Shown here: one piece after another, positions 10,765 to 23,106 of the stretch | How the letters are laid out: each line of letters begins with the position of its first letter | Numbering within the stretch: the stretch's first letter is position 1 | DNA from: Aquatica leii | Lineage: Eukaryota; Arthropoda; Insecta; Coleoptera; Lampyridae | Direction of reading: 5' to 3' | Length of the DNA stretch: 64,000 bases | Assembly (NCBI GenBank): GCA_035610365.1 | Contig: CM069435.1 | Location: 7,838,001 to 7,902,000, forward strand | The notes under the pieces: generated by a model | What the model saw: the letters and a program-made list of their open reading frames with translations, nothing else | Told to the model about the DNA's origin: nothing | The model's database searches: none | Made by a program: the position numbers and the translations under genes

Positions 10765-11857
10765 TATACTGACTTCCAGAACAATTGCAACACCTAGAAG
10801 TTGTTGAACGATTTTATTGAAATCAGGAAACGTGTATTTTCATGAAACAAAGTGATGATTAAAATTTAAAAACAAAAGAACAAACGCTTAAAAAGTTATT
10901 TCAATAATGAGTTGCTCCGCTACGATTTGTAATGTACTCATTTAGACGTCTTGGCATGCTATCAATCAAGTGATCTATAGCCGCTTGTGGTATATCGTCC
11001 CAAGCTTCTTGAATCCGTAGCTGGAGATCGCGTAAGTTATCTGGTGGGTGTGGTAAATTACCCAGTCGCCTACCAATCATATCCCATACATGTTCAACGG
11101 CGACAAATCAGGCGACCAAGCAGGCCATGCGAGGACGGCAATGTTTGCTTTTTCCAAAAACCGTGTTGTAGCCCTTGCCGTATGAGGGCGCGCATTATCT
11201 TGCTGGAAAATGGGATTTTGCAGCCCCTGAAGATATGGAAGCCCAACTGGTTGTAGCACATTAACAATGTAACCAGCTGCGTTTATGTTGCCGTCAATAA
11301 AGACCAAGAGTGATCTGCTACCAAAAAATATTAATTAATACTCCTTGAGTGAGGGCTGTGTTGCGTTCCACAAAAAAAGGTTGGATTTTTACGTTCTCCA
11401 CGTATCCGTCTGATCCTCCTACGACCATCGTGGGCCCACAAGCAAAATCGGGACTAAGCGCCCAATTAACCCTTTCGTTGGTCCACTCTACTCTACGTAG
11501 ATGGTGAAGTGGTGTAAGGGGAAGACATAAAAATGGAAGATATGAGCTCAACCCATAAGATATTATCCGGCGATAAACAGATGACATTGACATTCTGAGT
11601 CCTATACATCGTATCCAATCATTTGCAATTGATCGAGTTGTTGTCTCTTGTGGCCAAAACTCTTAAGCGACGTTCTTCGCGATCTGTAGTTCTCCGAGGA
11701 CGTCCAGATCCACAGCGACGATGTTGAACCCCTTCCTTGGACCATTTGGATCAACATCTCAATACCGATGAAACATTTCGGTTTACACGACGAGCAATTT
11801 CTCTTAGCAAAAGTTCAACAAGTTCTAGGTGTTGCAATTTTTCTGGAAGTCAGTATA
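10765..11857 (-). mobile_element. Tc1-like transposon with TA duplication, degraded
   Basis: Inverted ends of about 45 bp (outer word TACTGACTTCCAG, then AATTGCAACACCTAGAA) lie at 10767 onward and up to 11855, each flanked by TA (10765-10766 and 11856-11857), as expected for Tc1/mariner insertion. The single interior gene is a minus-strand Tc1 transposase. Total length is close to 1.1 kb, slightly short for Tc1. Confidence 0.85.
10902..11810 (-). pseudogene. Tc1-like (DD34E) transposase, multiply broken
   Basis: Minus-strand Tc1 transposase. The N-terminal HTH half (about 11660-11810) shows REIARRVNRNVSSVLR and the GRPRRTTDREERRL linker. The central part (11318-11593) includes RRIISYGLSSYLPFL. 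The catalytic part (11077-11307) has VFIDGNINAAGYI and QQDNARPHTARATTRFL with the second aspartate. The expected SPDLSPIEHVWD motif with the last glutamate is damaged: the frame shifts within it, giving SPDLSPLNMYGI. The C-terminus (DSMPRRLNEYI, ending THY-stop at about 10902) is still legible in another frame. Several frameshifts and at least one stop make it non-functional. Confidence 0.8.
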
Positions 11858-12559
11858 GATAGTAATTTTCCAGCAGAATACGGTCCTTTCTTATTTTAAG
11901 ATAAAAAGTTAGAAATTTTGTAATCTTCGTGAAATTCGCTAGGTATTAGGGTGCAGGGAGGAGATTTAGAACACATTTTAAAAAAGTAGCCAAAACTTCT
12001 GTATTGTAAAAATAAAAAATTTATAAAAAATACCATAAAACAAAAAAATCTATTTTACAACTTATTTGTTACTTAAAAAAAGACAACCTATTAAGCTCCT
12101 TTTGGAAAATAAAAAATTAAAGTCTAAAATGGTTTATCTCTCTTGCCCCATAGATGAGAGGTAGACCTTATAGGGTAGGAGACATGGGTTCTATCATTTT
12201 TGCTGTTTCTTTTCGCTGCTGCAACGCTGCACTTTTGGCTGATATTTGCCAAAAACGCTGTCGTGGAGCTACATTCTACACAATCGTTTTCTAAGTCAAT
12301 AAAAGTTTCACTCTTACTGGAACTATTGTCAAAAATGTGATCTTCGGAACCTGAAGAGAGGTAGAATAACTTTTTTTACGTTTTTTTGAAATCTTGTGCG
12401 CGTCTGTCAGTGTTAGTGTGCTGCATCTCTATTTTTGTTTTTTTTCTGTTTTTGCTTTTATTTGTTTGTTTGTTTTCCCTGCTTTAGCTGTTGTCTTTTC
12501 TTGTTTCTTGTATGTATTCGGGCGCAGTAATAACACTGCTTACTAGTTTCCTACGAATT

Positions 12560-13980
12560 TTCTTTAAATTAGGAGTTACTTTTGGTACAGGGGAAATCAC
12601 ATCAAGTGCTTTTCAATGAGTTACCTCTAGAGCTTCTGTTACATTTTTGGAGTTACTTGTTTAGGTTATAGACCAGATCGTCCAGACTATATTGCACATT
12701 GGTTTATCCAGTTCTAAGTTATTTGTTTCCAGAGTTTTTCCTCTGGCAATTAAAAATGGGTGATTTTGAATCCTATGAAGATTGAAGGGATGTATGACAG
12801 TGGCTTTAAACGCTGACACTGCATTATCAACTTTCGCGGATTTTCCACACGCCTAGTCTCAAAGCTTCCCAAGTGCATTTTGTTAAGTTGCCTGTTTGGA
12901 TTATGTAGGATTATGCGTCTGTATGCTTCATAGTAGTTCCCTTTTAACGACTTGAAAAATGCACGGTCCAACGGTTGTAGGTAAAGGGAAGTATGTGATG
13001 GCAAACAGTACAGAATGTCATTATGTTCTGCTAGTTCCAGTAAATCAATGTCCGTAGTGTACGTTTAATAAAAGTAAAACCGTTCCAGGGATCTTTCTGG
13101 GAAGAAAATGAAATATTTCAGAAGCACCATAAGCCGATTTTACTGACATTTGTATTTGTGATCCGGGAGGCGTGTTATCAGACCAATCATTTTTAAGTCA
13201 TTTTCTTTAAAAATACAATACGGGGGCAAATAGCTTCTTTCTGCACTAATACGTGCAATTATACTAATGGCTTTTCCTTTCTTACCGGAACTAATACTGG
13301 GGACAGCTTTAGACCCCTTCACATGCAAGAACATGTGTAGCCTTGGTATTTAACTGAAGACCGTCTCATCTGTGTTGTATATACTACCACGGTTTTCTAA
13401 AAGAATGTTTTTAAGACATTTAGAGTAATAGTGTCTCTTGGTATACTTCGAGCTTGTAAAAGCGACGTATTTTCAGCTTTTCGGACAGAAATATCTCGCC
13501 TTCTTCTTAGAAAAGACTTCAACTATGTTTTATCTGCTTTTCCTAAAAACAAAAGAAATATACGAGAAGTGATATATAAACTCTTTGTTCAGTAATCCTC
13601 ACCTTCACTATGGTTGAATTTATGGGTGATACCAACTTTGTTAGCCATTACAAAAACTTCTTCTCTAGTTGGTGCAAAGCATCTTGGTCTAGCATGGAAT
13701 TAGGCCCAAGTCTCGCATTTTTCTCTAGATTTCTTCCTTCGTTTTAACGTTGTTTTACGGATGCCAAACCTCTTAGCGGCTTCATCCATTGTGTGTGTCA
13801 TCACTGCAGTTAATGCAGAGTTCAAAGTTTCAGCACTTTAACAACCTCGTGGTGTGATATTTTTTTTGTGAATATAGGTGTTCGGCATTTTTCTACGACA
13901 AAAATAATATGGACCATCTCTCCTCGACTACACTGGTCCGTCTATTCTTAAATAGGAGGAGAGACGGACCAGGCTGTAAT
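12560..13980 (-). pseudogene. Second pogo/Tigger-like transposon remnant
   Basis: The minus strand holds a pogo-type DDE transposase in pieces. At 13740-13830 there is an HTH (DEAAKRFGIRKTTLKR). At about 13380 comes YNTDETVFS with the first catalytic aspartate. At 13140-13334 lies KGSKAVPSISSGKKG with YLPPYCIF, and at 12750-13004 SHTSLYLQPLDRAFFKSLKG with the third aspartate. It differs from the Tigger element at 1.9-6.2 kb and belongs to the insect jerky/pogo branch. There are several frame breaks and in-frame stops. The right end (about 13915-13975) contains a hairpin-forming inverted repeat with arms GGTCCGTCT and AGACGGACC. A matching left end was not found. Confidence 0.7.
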
Positions 13981-14601
13981 TAAGAAATGAAGTGCATTAT
14001 AATAACAATTTTGAGGTTATGTTGTACAACATCTTATATTCAGTGTTCATCTTGGCAAAAAGTTCAATTATTCTTACCAAAATGTCTTAAAAATTTGAAA
14101 TGTAACACTTCAAAAAAATTTAACGACTCCAAAAATAATATTTTGTTTAAAACTTTAACAAACACCTAAATACACACTAACAAGACAACGTGCTGTTGAA
14201 AACTAACAGCTCCATTTTTCCTACCTTCATCCTATCGTAAAAAAAATTTGGTTTCTCTAAAAATCTGCGAATGAAGAGAAAAACGATTTTTGTACTACAC
14301 AAATAACACTGAAAATGTGTAATTTTAATGATCAATGATTTTTATAGTAAAACTATTTACTGGAATGAAGTTTAAACGAGGCAAAAAAGGCATTTTTCCG
14401 TTCTTTACACACGTTTCATTTATGAGTTTGATCATGCTACTCGTAGTTTTTTCGTAAATTTCTAGTGGTCCGGTGCTAACTGCAAATATACTTTTCGGAG
14501 AATGATTCAAGAAAATGAGTATTGACAAGTTTTTCGAGAAGTGATTTTAGGCCTCGGATAATTATGTACTAAAACCACTTGACTAGTCAAATATACAAGT
14601 G

Positions 14602-14919
14602 AGTAAAGTTAGTCCCGCTTTTTTTTGATGAACTAAAAAGTGACCAATTGGTGAAAAAGCTAAAAATTTGTTTGCAGCACAAAATATCACAATTCAGCAC
14701 AAAAGTTTATTATTATGTATTAATGTGAAAACGTTTTGTTTTCATAAAATCTGCAAATAAAAAAAAATTACGGCACAAAGAAGAACATGTTGAACACAAT
14801 TCAGCACAGTTGTTTTTAATCTTACCAAAAAAGGCGGCGTCTTTGAATTTGTTCTTGCAGCACATGGTAGCACAATCGTCATTTTTTAGTTTATCAAAAA
14901 AGGCGGAGCTAACTTTACT
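14602..14919. mobile_element. Small non-autonomous element with about 50-bp inverted ends
   Basis: The left end (AGTAAAGTTAGTCCCGC) and right end (complement: AGTAAAGTTAGCTCCGCC) are inverted copies, each followed inward by T-rich sequence, GATAAACTAAA and GTGAC/TGACG. The interior holds further copies of the words TGTGCTG and CAGCACA. No coding capacity. Related to the array at 9281-9800. Confidence 0.65.
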
Positions 14920-17900
14920 GAATTCGCTCATATAAGGTATCCGGACTTTGTTTACGATGCATTCTTTCAAATAAACATTACGATTTGATAATCAACTACT
15001 TCAAGTTCTCATGTTGTTTCTGTATGCAAATAAATCTCAATTTTAACGTAAACACACTTAAAATTCACACTGAAATCGCATTGAAAAACACGTTTAAATA
15101 TCAACTTTTTGAATAATAAGTATCTAATATCTTGCATTAACCTATTTTAAACCTTATGAACCTGTTTAATAGTTCAGGAAAAATATTTTCACTAATCATG
15201 ATGGTTCTATGACTTTATTATTCTCACCCCGATCAGTTTTCGTATTTTTAAAATTCTTAATTTAAGGTGTGCGTTTTTCTAAAATTTGATATTTTTGTAT
15301 GAATTTGTAGTCTTTTGGCTACTTGTGTTATTCGTTTTTGGAGAATTATGGCTCTCGTTTAATCATAATCTACGAAGCTTTTTTCGATGAACAATTATTA
15401 CAAAACAACACCGATAATTTCAACTTTTAATTTTTTTTAAGAATTAATATTCAATAAGCGACGATAAAATTTTAGTTTTTGTCACACAATTTGTTTATTA
15501 TTTGTTATATAATTCAAGAATAAAATATTTCAAATTCTATGTTTATTAGTAGTGTTTCACACAGATCTATGAGATCTAAATGATACACTTAACGAATAAA
15601 ATTTTATGTTCCAAAAGCTTAGTACCGACAAAATTATGAAGGAATAAATAGTGTTCAAATATTTTCTCAAGTACATTTTTGACATTTTTTGATCTTTCTC
15701 TCTGTATTGTACTGTTTTATGATTAGCTTCATCGCTGAAATCGAATCTTTTGGTGGAAACTGCTTATGATTTTTTTCAATGTTGTTTTTCGTTACAAGTT
15801 TCAGATCTCGATGGTTCTAGTAAAGACGAAGGTGTTTATGCTTTCTGCATCAACACCGAAAACGTATAGAAATGGATACAGCGTTGTTCTTCTTATTGTA
15901 GTTTTCAGGTGCCACGGCAAATCAAATATGTCTACTCTAATTCTTGAAAATAGTGCATTTGATTTATGACTCGCCTGAGTGATACCACGAATTGATTCTG
16001 TTAATGTTCGCAAATAACTTCTACTGCTCTATCAAAATACTGATAGTTTTCAAACCATAGTCTGGCAAATATATTTTAAAGAGAACGTGATCTAAATGCT
16101 CTGTGAACATTTCAAACGTTTCAGAGAGAGGGAAATTGGCAAGTCTTGTTCCTTTCCAGACGAGTTGTTTTATCGTTGAATCTTAGATTGTTTAATACAA
16201 AATTCAAGCAGTTTCTGTTGATGAATGATCGGGAATATGCAAAATCTTCGGCAGAACCAAGCGCAACAGAGCTCATGTTAATTTAAGCTCGTTTGCGTGC
16301 TCTAGCTTTAATAAAACTCCAATTTTATTTCCATTAAATCAGTCGATTGATACAGTTGGATTGGCTTATATTATTCAATAACGGATTGGAGCAAATCCTG
16401 TTATGATCAAGCTGAATAATTACATTGCATTTCGAGTTTATCATTTGGTACTGGCAATTTTAGAACAATGTTTTTAAATTAAATTAAAATATTTTTTCTA
16501 TTTGATCTTCTGTCATTTGTTTCCGAAATCATTATCTTCATTATTTTCACTCACGTGTCGGCATCGTCTTCTGCCAGATTCGTTGACTTACTAATTGAAA
16601 AGAAACCACTATACTTTGATCGCTGTTTCTACACCGTATCTATGTTTTATTCTACTTTTTTTTCTCTACTTTAAATAGTTACTTTCACTTGTAATTTCGG
16701 ATTCGAATGAAGAAGTCAGATATGTATATTTTCACATTTGGTCTCCGGTTTACGTATAGTAAGGGCGTTTTTGACATGTTTTTGATCATATAAGCTTAGG
16801 TGCTTTCAAATTTATTTTTTGTTTCATTAAATATATACGGCTATCAGTATTTTATTGATAATAGTTCTATGAACCAATTTTCTTATTGGCATTTCCTGTC
16901 GATTTGCGTATTTGTTTCATCTATTTTTTTAGGCTAATCAACTTAAAACGGAAAGGTCGTATAGATAAAGCGAAAACGAAATTAGATTTATTTTGGTTTA
17001 GTTTTAAACTTTCTAGTTTTATTTGTTTGCGTTCTGACTGGTATTGTTTATTCAGCAATATGTTCTCCTTGTAATAATTCTATGTGTGTTGCGACCTTAA
17101 TTTTTGTTTACTGACCTTATTCACGTTTTGCAAAGTATTGTGATGGCGACACCTAGTTGCTCGAATAAAAAAAGAAACAACGATATTTTTGTCGGTGTCG
17201 ATTGAACGACTTCCCGTGCCGAATTAATCGACTTGGCGGAATCGGCTCTAATCCTAAATTAAGTGGAATTTATCTAACTCTTATTACATTCAGACCATGA
17301 ACTAGGAAGTTCAAACAAAAGCAAATGCTTTTCCGGTTTCCGGCTTTAGTTTCACAACTGTTATCTGAACTTAAATAGACTTAAAAGTGCATTCTCCAGC
17401 GTTTGTTTTTATAAAGACAAACTTTTTAACGGTTCTTGTAAACGTGTTCTTATCTAACGATCAATTTTAACTCATTGTTAATGTACGTTGTACTTGCTCC
17501 GTATTAATTGGTAATTGTTTTACGTGACAAGTAACGGCTGCCCCCGCATTTAGGGTCGTCGGCCCCACACCTGCTGATTGCTATGCGCGGCCGTCATTCT
17601 CATTGCACCTGCACGGACACCTTAACTTATCATTCTATACAACTTGTGAAGCTTCCCTTCCTGAGGGCATTTAGGGCATAACTTATAATTATTATAACGA
17701 ACTGTGTTGCATTAGGTTTTTGCGAGAATTTCGAAATTTGGACTAATTAATAATATGAACGAAGACGGCGTGGATCGATAAATAGACGAAAACTTAATGG
17801 CGTGTATCATTTTGCACGATGTCGAAAAAACGAAAAGTGTTTAAATGAGCGTAACGGCTTTACCCCGTTAATTAGTGCGAGAAAATAATGTTGCGGTTGT

Positions 17901-18921
17901 CAAAATGCATCTTGCAACATTATAACATCATTTATTCTGCAGTTCCGAAATTATCTAAACAAAGAGCAATTATTTTTGATCCCAGTGAGTCAAAACCACT
18001 GACCGTGTTTTGGACACGTGTGTATGACTTCACGTGCTTATATATAGATTGTTCTAATATGAAACTGCCATTTTTCTGTTTAAAATACAGTAATAACAAC
18101 CTACTTTGGACGCAAACTGCATTAATTTTATTTTAGTCGAATTATTTCCGCCAAGTCTGTTAGACGACAATTGCACGTGCATGAAAATTATAACGTAGAA
18201 CCAACGATATATTGTTTGTTGTCTATTATTATCGCGTTGTTATTCTACTTTTAAAATAGAAATGCAACAACGCCTCGCGTTTTTACATGCACGTTAATTG
18301 AAACGCTTTTTCCACGGTATCAAAATGATGACCTAATTTTAAATGTTTTTGACCTCGCGTTGCTCGTAAAAACCTTAAATACGTAGATGCAGAATTGTTT
18401 TTATTACTTGCCATTCTTTATTTACCTTGAACGCCAGCAACAAATTAACATTCTGACCTACAAACAGCTACTGTTGCATTTCAGTTGCTACACGACACTA
18501 AATATTGTGTTGTCACCTTGCTAATCAGACACCTTTTTAAGCATTATTTAAACTGGGCTGGGTTGTATTAGTGTTGTCATTGTTCTAATCGTGCGAGTAA
18601 AAAGTATTCGCTGCACCCACGATTAAAGAGGCAACCTTCAGGTGTACATTGCAGCAACAATTGTGTGTGGGGTTAGCAATGCGGAACTGATGATTTATAT
18701 ATATACGTTGTTGTGCATAATACTCCATAGATTTATTAGTTTGGATTTGGTACCAGTTAGTGGTACCGACTTGTTTTAAACATATGCAACGTTCTGGAAA
18801 GCCTTGAGATATCTTTCTTACATTCGAATTTATTTCTTCTTTCAAAACGCCATCTCTTTGATCTTTTAATTCTAGCTAGAGAACCAAAATTTGTCGAATT
18901 ACAAATAGTTCTTTTTTTCAG
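14920..18921 (+). other. Intronic or intergenic AT-rich DNA upstream of the host exon
   Basis: No transposon protein or RNA gene was recognised over these 4 kb. One short GC-rich patch stands out at about 17535-17640 (ATGCGCGGCCGTCATTC and neighbours), which could be a regulatory element. The stretch ends in a polypyrimidine tract and CAG at 18913-18921, the acceptor for the exon at 18922. Confidence 0.45.
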
Positions 18922-20430
18922 ATGCTGTCGGTGGTAAGCGCCGGCGCCGCGGCGGGGGTGGGCGGCATGGACCGGCTGCGAAGCCATGGGGCGGCTAGAG
19001 AATTGGCAGCAACAAGAGATCGTCAAGTTCGATTACATGCTGTACACACAGACATTGCCATAAACCTGCCGCCCAGTATAGCGCTTCCCGATGGTGAAGA
19101 TCATCCCTTTAATAACTCTAGACTACATATTAGAGATTCAGAACAGGTAAATAAACCCATTATAGTATTGGAAAATATATTCAAACGAATACCAAATGTG
19201 AAGGTTACAATATATCACAATCTACGTTAGATTTTTTTAAATGAAATTGAACATACGTCACGTCTCAAACACTGTCTCAAGTGGCGAAGTGATTCATTTA
19301 CGACCTTCGTATGCTACAATCGGCAGATGCTGTTGGTCATCTTGCTTTTCACGAATTACATAAATGCTCCAACTCAAATTGCATTTCTAAGAATACCTAG
19401 AAATTTTTTTTTGTACTTACTCGTCCAAATGCTTGGGCGTGAATTGACATTTCTGAAAACATACACTGTCGGTCATTATTATGACTTAGATTGGTAAAAT
19501 TTTAGAAACAATTTTTATTTAGAATTCTGTCGATCTTTTGGTATTTTTATTAGAAGGTTTAGTCTTTACTTACTTTACTTTACTTACAGATTTTCTAAGT
19601 TGTTTAATGAATCTGCTGATCATCGAGTCAGTGATAAATTTTTAGTTTCTATTTTTCTGTCACATTATCTTCAAGTCGTTTTAGTCATTTCGATAAGAGG
19701 GTTGTACACAAATTTTAAGTTTTTTATCCGGACATGACTCAATCGTCAAATGGTGTCAAATTTATGGAGTATGTCATTGTGATGACTCGCTTAAAGTTTG
19801 TTCAGTTTGAAAAACCATTTCTATTCTATGATACAAACTTATTTTAATTATATGCTTTTGCTATTTTTTAATGATGCATAGTCATAGTGCCGAAAATTGT
19901 AGTCAGGCTGAACGATTGCATGCATTTAAGTACATCTACTCTTAATGGAGTTGATTCAAAATGAAAATTTGTTATGGTAGTGACTAATTTTGCTTTTTTT
20001 CGTAATTTAAGTTTTGTATTAGTAATTAACAATTCGTTTCTTGTTTCAGGAATCAGAAATATATCAAAAATGCATAAAACCTCCTCCAAATCGTACAGTG
20101 TTGGAATCAGAATCGCCACCCCCGTATAGATCTAGTTCGGCAGGTCTTTTAGGGTCGATAGGTAGTAGCAGTTCGGGTAGTAGTGATTGGTCCGGAGGTA
20201 GTGCACCATTAGTAATGCGTTGCCATTCGATGTCCTCAACCTCGAAACGACCAGAAGCTGGATCCAGCGGACAAAAGACTGATTTTATTCAAAGGACTGT
20301 TAAAATATTTACCGGTAAGAAAAGTCAACCACCTCCAGCTCCAACGTTACCGGCGGTTGTCGTACCAACAAGACCGCGACAAACGTCCGAGCAACAAAAC
20401 TCATCAGGTCGTCCGAAACCAAGTGTCTGA
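18922..20430 (+). CDS. PMEPA1/LDLRAD4-family protein, last two coding exons
   Basis: Homologue of the vertebrate single-pass membrane proteins PMEPA1 and LDLRAD4, which bind R-Smads through a PPNR Smad-interaction motif and recruit NEDD4-type ubiquitin ligases through PPxY motifs, dampening TGF-beta/activin signalling. Exon A is 18922-19146 (acceptor TTTTTTTCAG, donor CAG|GTAAAT). Exon B is 20050-20430 (acceptor TTGTTTCAG, stop TGA at 20428). They join in phase 0, giving 201 residues. Exon A has INLPPSIALPDGEDHPF and LHIRDSEQ, matching vertebrate EIDLPPTISLSDGEEPPPY and LQLRDPEQ. Exon B has KPPPNRTVLESE, the Smad-interaction motif. The first PPxY site of vertebrates is replaced by HPFN, while a PPPY follows the PPNR box. 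The tail is serine-rich, then proline-rich (SQPPPAPTLPA). The membrane segment must lie in an upstream exon. Exon A begins with an ATG but is preceded by a good acceptor, so it is probably internal. Its first part is unusually GC-rich. Confidence 0.82.
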
Positions 20431-21790
20431 CCTCACGTTTTGACTTCTAGGTGACATTTGTGAATTCTTTAGGGAAAACTATTCCATATATTACTCATAA
20501 TTAAAAATTGTACGTTATTAAATCGCAGCAACGAAAGACGGACGGACAGTTGTTAAAAAGTGAAAGGACGCATTGTATGTGTTTATCTCTTATGTAAAAA
20601 GTGATTATTCCCGCAACAATATTGTTGAAACATCTTCTTTAACTGACAAATGCCAAGTATTTATGATTTAGCTTTGTGTACTGTGTACATTATTAAATTG
20701 TCTCTTACACACGCAGCATTATTTAATTAACCGATATTACGTACATACTAACTATAGAAATCAGGATGCGTATTTGGCATTTTCGTATTAGCGCAATTTG
20801 TTTCAACAATTTTCTATGTAAAATTTGAATAACGGTAGAACATTGTTCTGTTTTTAAATATTGTTTATAATTGGGATGAAAATGTGCAAAAAGTAATTGA
20901 CCAAATCAACTACATGGGTTTACAATGAACTGACTTTGTGCTAAAAGTGTTCATCTATAGTCAGCCGTCGTCAAAATAGCTCCAAACGGATATAATCATC
21001 ACAAAAACTGTCATTGATTGTGATCTTGGTGTTTGAGCATTTAAAATTGTACACGCACTTTAATTTTTAATCGTTAACATTTATAAGTTATTTATTAATT
21101 CTATTATTATTATTATTATTTTTTATATTGTTTTATCGTATAAAATTATTGTATATAATTTAATTTTGTATATTGCTTTTTTTAAACCGATGCTCAAATT
21201 TCACGCAATCAATTACAGACTAATCTAGCAAAATGTTAAATTATATAATTAATATATTACATATATTGTATATGGTAGCAAAGACCGTAAATTATAGTCG
21301 ACATAAGCATATGTGATGAATGGGTGTTTGGGACATACGTGTAAAATACTTTTCAACAATATTTCTTTACGAAAATTTAATGTATCGGAGAATGTCTCGC
21401 AATATTAACACCGTATTGTATTCATTTGAGTGCAATGTGCTCGTTGCGCGACTCGCGTCGCATGTAAAATTGTGCTGTGATATTACATAGATCACCATCT
21501 AATAACACAGTCTAATTAGACACCGGAAGAAGGTTACGTTAAGATTGCCTATACATATTAATCTTTTTGCTCCGAGGAACCTTTGCTAGTGTACGCCCGC
21601 TCGCAGCAAAGGGCTTAACAGTTTGTGTTCAAATTTATCTGTAAATAAGAACAAACTGAAACCATGTACTTGGTAACAAAGGGGAGTTAAAACAAGTAAA
21701 AGACTGTTTAGGCTTCCAGTTTAATTTAGAGCGTATTGATCGATATTGTTATTTATATAATAAATACTCGTTTCAACTCCCCCCGATTAA
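20431..21790 (+). other. Probable 3' UTR of the PMEPA1/LDLRAD4-like gene
   Basis: AT-rich and non-coding, directly after the stop codon. It contains an ATT microsatellite near 21104-21119 and no transposon similarity. The extent is inferred from the first well-placed AATAAA followed by T/GT-rich sequence. Confidence 0.45.
21759..21764 (+). terminator. Candidate polyadenylation signal AATAAA
   Basis: AATAAA about 1.33 kb after the host stop codon, followed within 30-80 bp by GT-rich sequence (CTGTGAG, GTTATTGTGAATTTG). Other near-matches exist in this AT-rich stretch, so usage is uncertain. Confidence 0.35.
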
Positions 21791-21799
21791 TAATCTGTG

Positions 21800-23100
21800 A
21801 GTTTTTAGAACTGTTATTGTGAATTTGTCCAAAAAGTCTGTTATTTTTGTATAAGATTGTAAGAAGGTAGCATTGTCTGCATCTGATAGCTTAACTCATG
21901 GAATTTGTAATAATTTTCTTTTCTTTTTTGAAAATTTGTACATACCTACTGAAACAGTATTATATACATATTTTCGTTTGAACTACTACTACTATTTACT
22001 ACAAGCATTGGGACTTACACTACTCAAAATTTATTTGTAATAAGTACTAAGTATTTTTTATTTATTTGTAAGAATTTATTACACGTATAAGACCCAAACC
22101 ATGAAGTCTTCATAACAACAAGAATTTGTGATTATAATTAAATTTTATTATAAAATAATAACAAACTGAAATGTTTTTGTATTAGCAAATTATTAAAACA
22201 ACTTCAACTGTAACACCTGTTATTAGTTTTACTCTTGAAGTAATCATCTTGCAACTACCGATGGCAATCGCGATTATTGAATACGAAATAATCTAACAGT
22301 TCCGTATAATTTTTAAAGCTTAATAATTGGCACTCGCATGCATCGAGGGTTGTCTAACTGATGGTGTTCAGGATAAGAGCTTTGTCTAAATAGGTTTGAA
22401 GCGCTTGGGTCATCGACACAAATTCGAAACGATAACAAACAGCACTGCATCTAAAATTTCGTTATCAAGAAATCATGTTTATATATGAGTGACATCATGT
22501 TTACGAGTATGAGCTAAATTATGTTTCTTAAAACATACAAAATCCAGTTAAGTATGCAATATGTTTCTTAGACAAAATACAAAAGTTTTCCCACTATTTT
22601 TTCGCACACTTGTAAGACTCAAAGTTCAATCAGGATGTCGAGCAATCAAAACAACAAAATAAATTTGGAAATTTGCAAAACTTCTATTTAAATTTAATAT
22701 AAAGTAGATTAAGATAAACTAATTAATTAAAACATATGCTGATAAAAGTAAAAAAAAATATCTTAATAACGAAATTAATAAATCGGTTTTCGCGTTTGGG
22801 TGGGTAGGCGTATCGAGCTGAGGATGGCCCTTGAACGGTTACCTGGAATACAAAAAAAAAACCACTTTGAGCACTCTTTGATCCAACACAATCTCTGTGC
22901 AAAATTACTATAATAATTATCATCCCAACATTTAACATTTTATCTAATCACATCTCATTATCAACTAGTTCAACTAGCGCTTAAATATTTCGGTCCCGGC
23001 ACTGCCTACAACTTTTTTGCAGTACCTACTTTGGATATGGTGCGGATATTAAAGGAGAAAACGCGCATAATACCCATCCAAAACGCACTCAACGCCATAT
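21800..23100. other. Intergenic AT-rich DNA
   Basis: No protein similarity or RNA gene seen. Just before the tandem array, at about 23050-23095, a degenerate extra unit (GGAGAAAACGCGCATAATACC) may mark the array's worn edge. Confidence 0.4.
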
Positions 23101-23106
23101 AGCTTA

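Noticed and set aside
13987-14169. Small plus-strand gene
   Set aside because: AT-rich frame with no start context, splice sites or similarity; it adjoins the end of the pogo-like element.
15766-16320. Degraded transposon protein on either strand
   Set aside because: Long-ish frames on both strands here give no motif of any transposase or RT that I can recognise.
22723-22938. A small minus-strand gene with a hydrophobic start
   Set aside because: No splice sites, family similarity or compositional support; the hydrophobic run comes from AT-rich codons.
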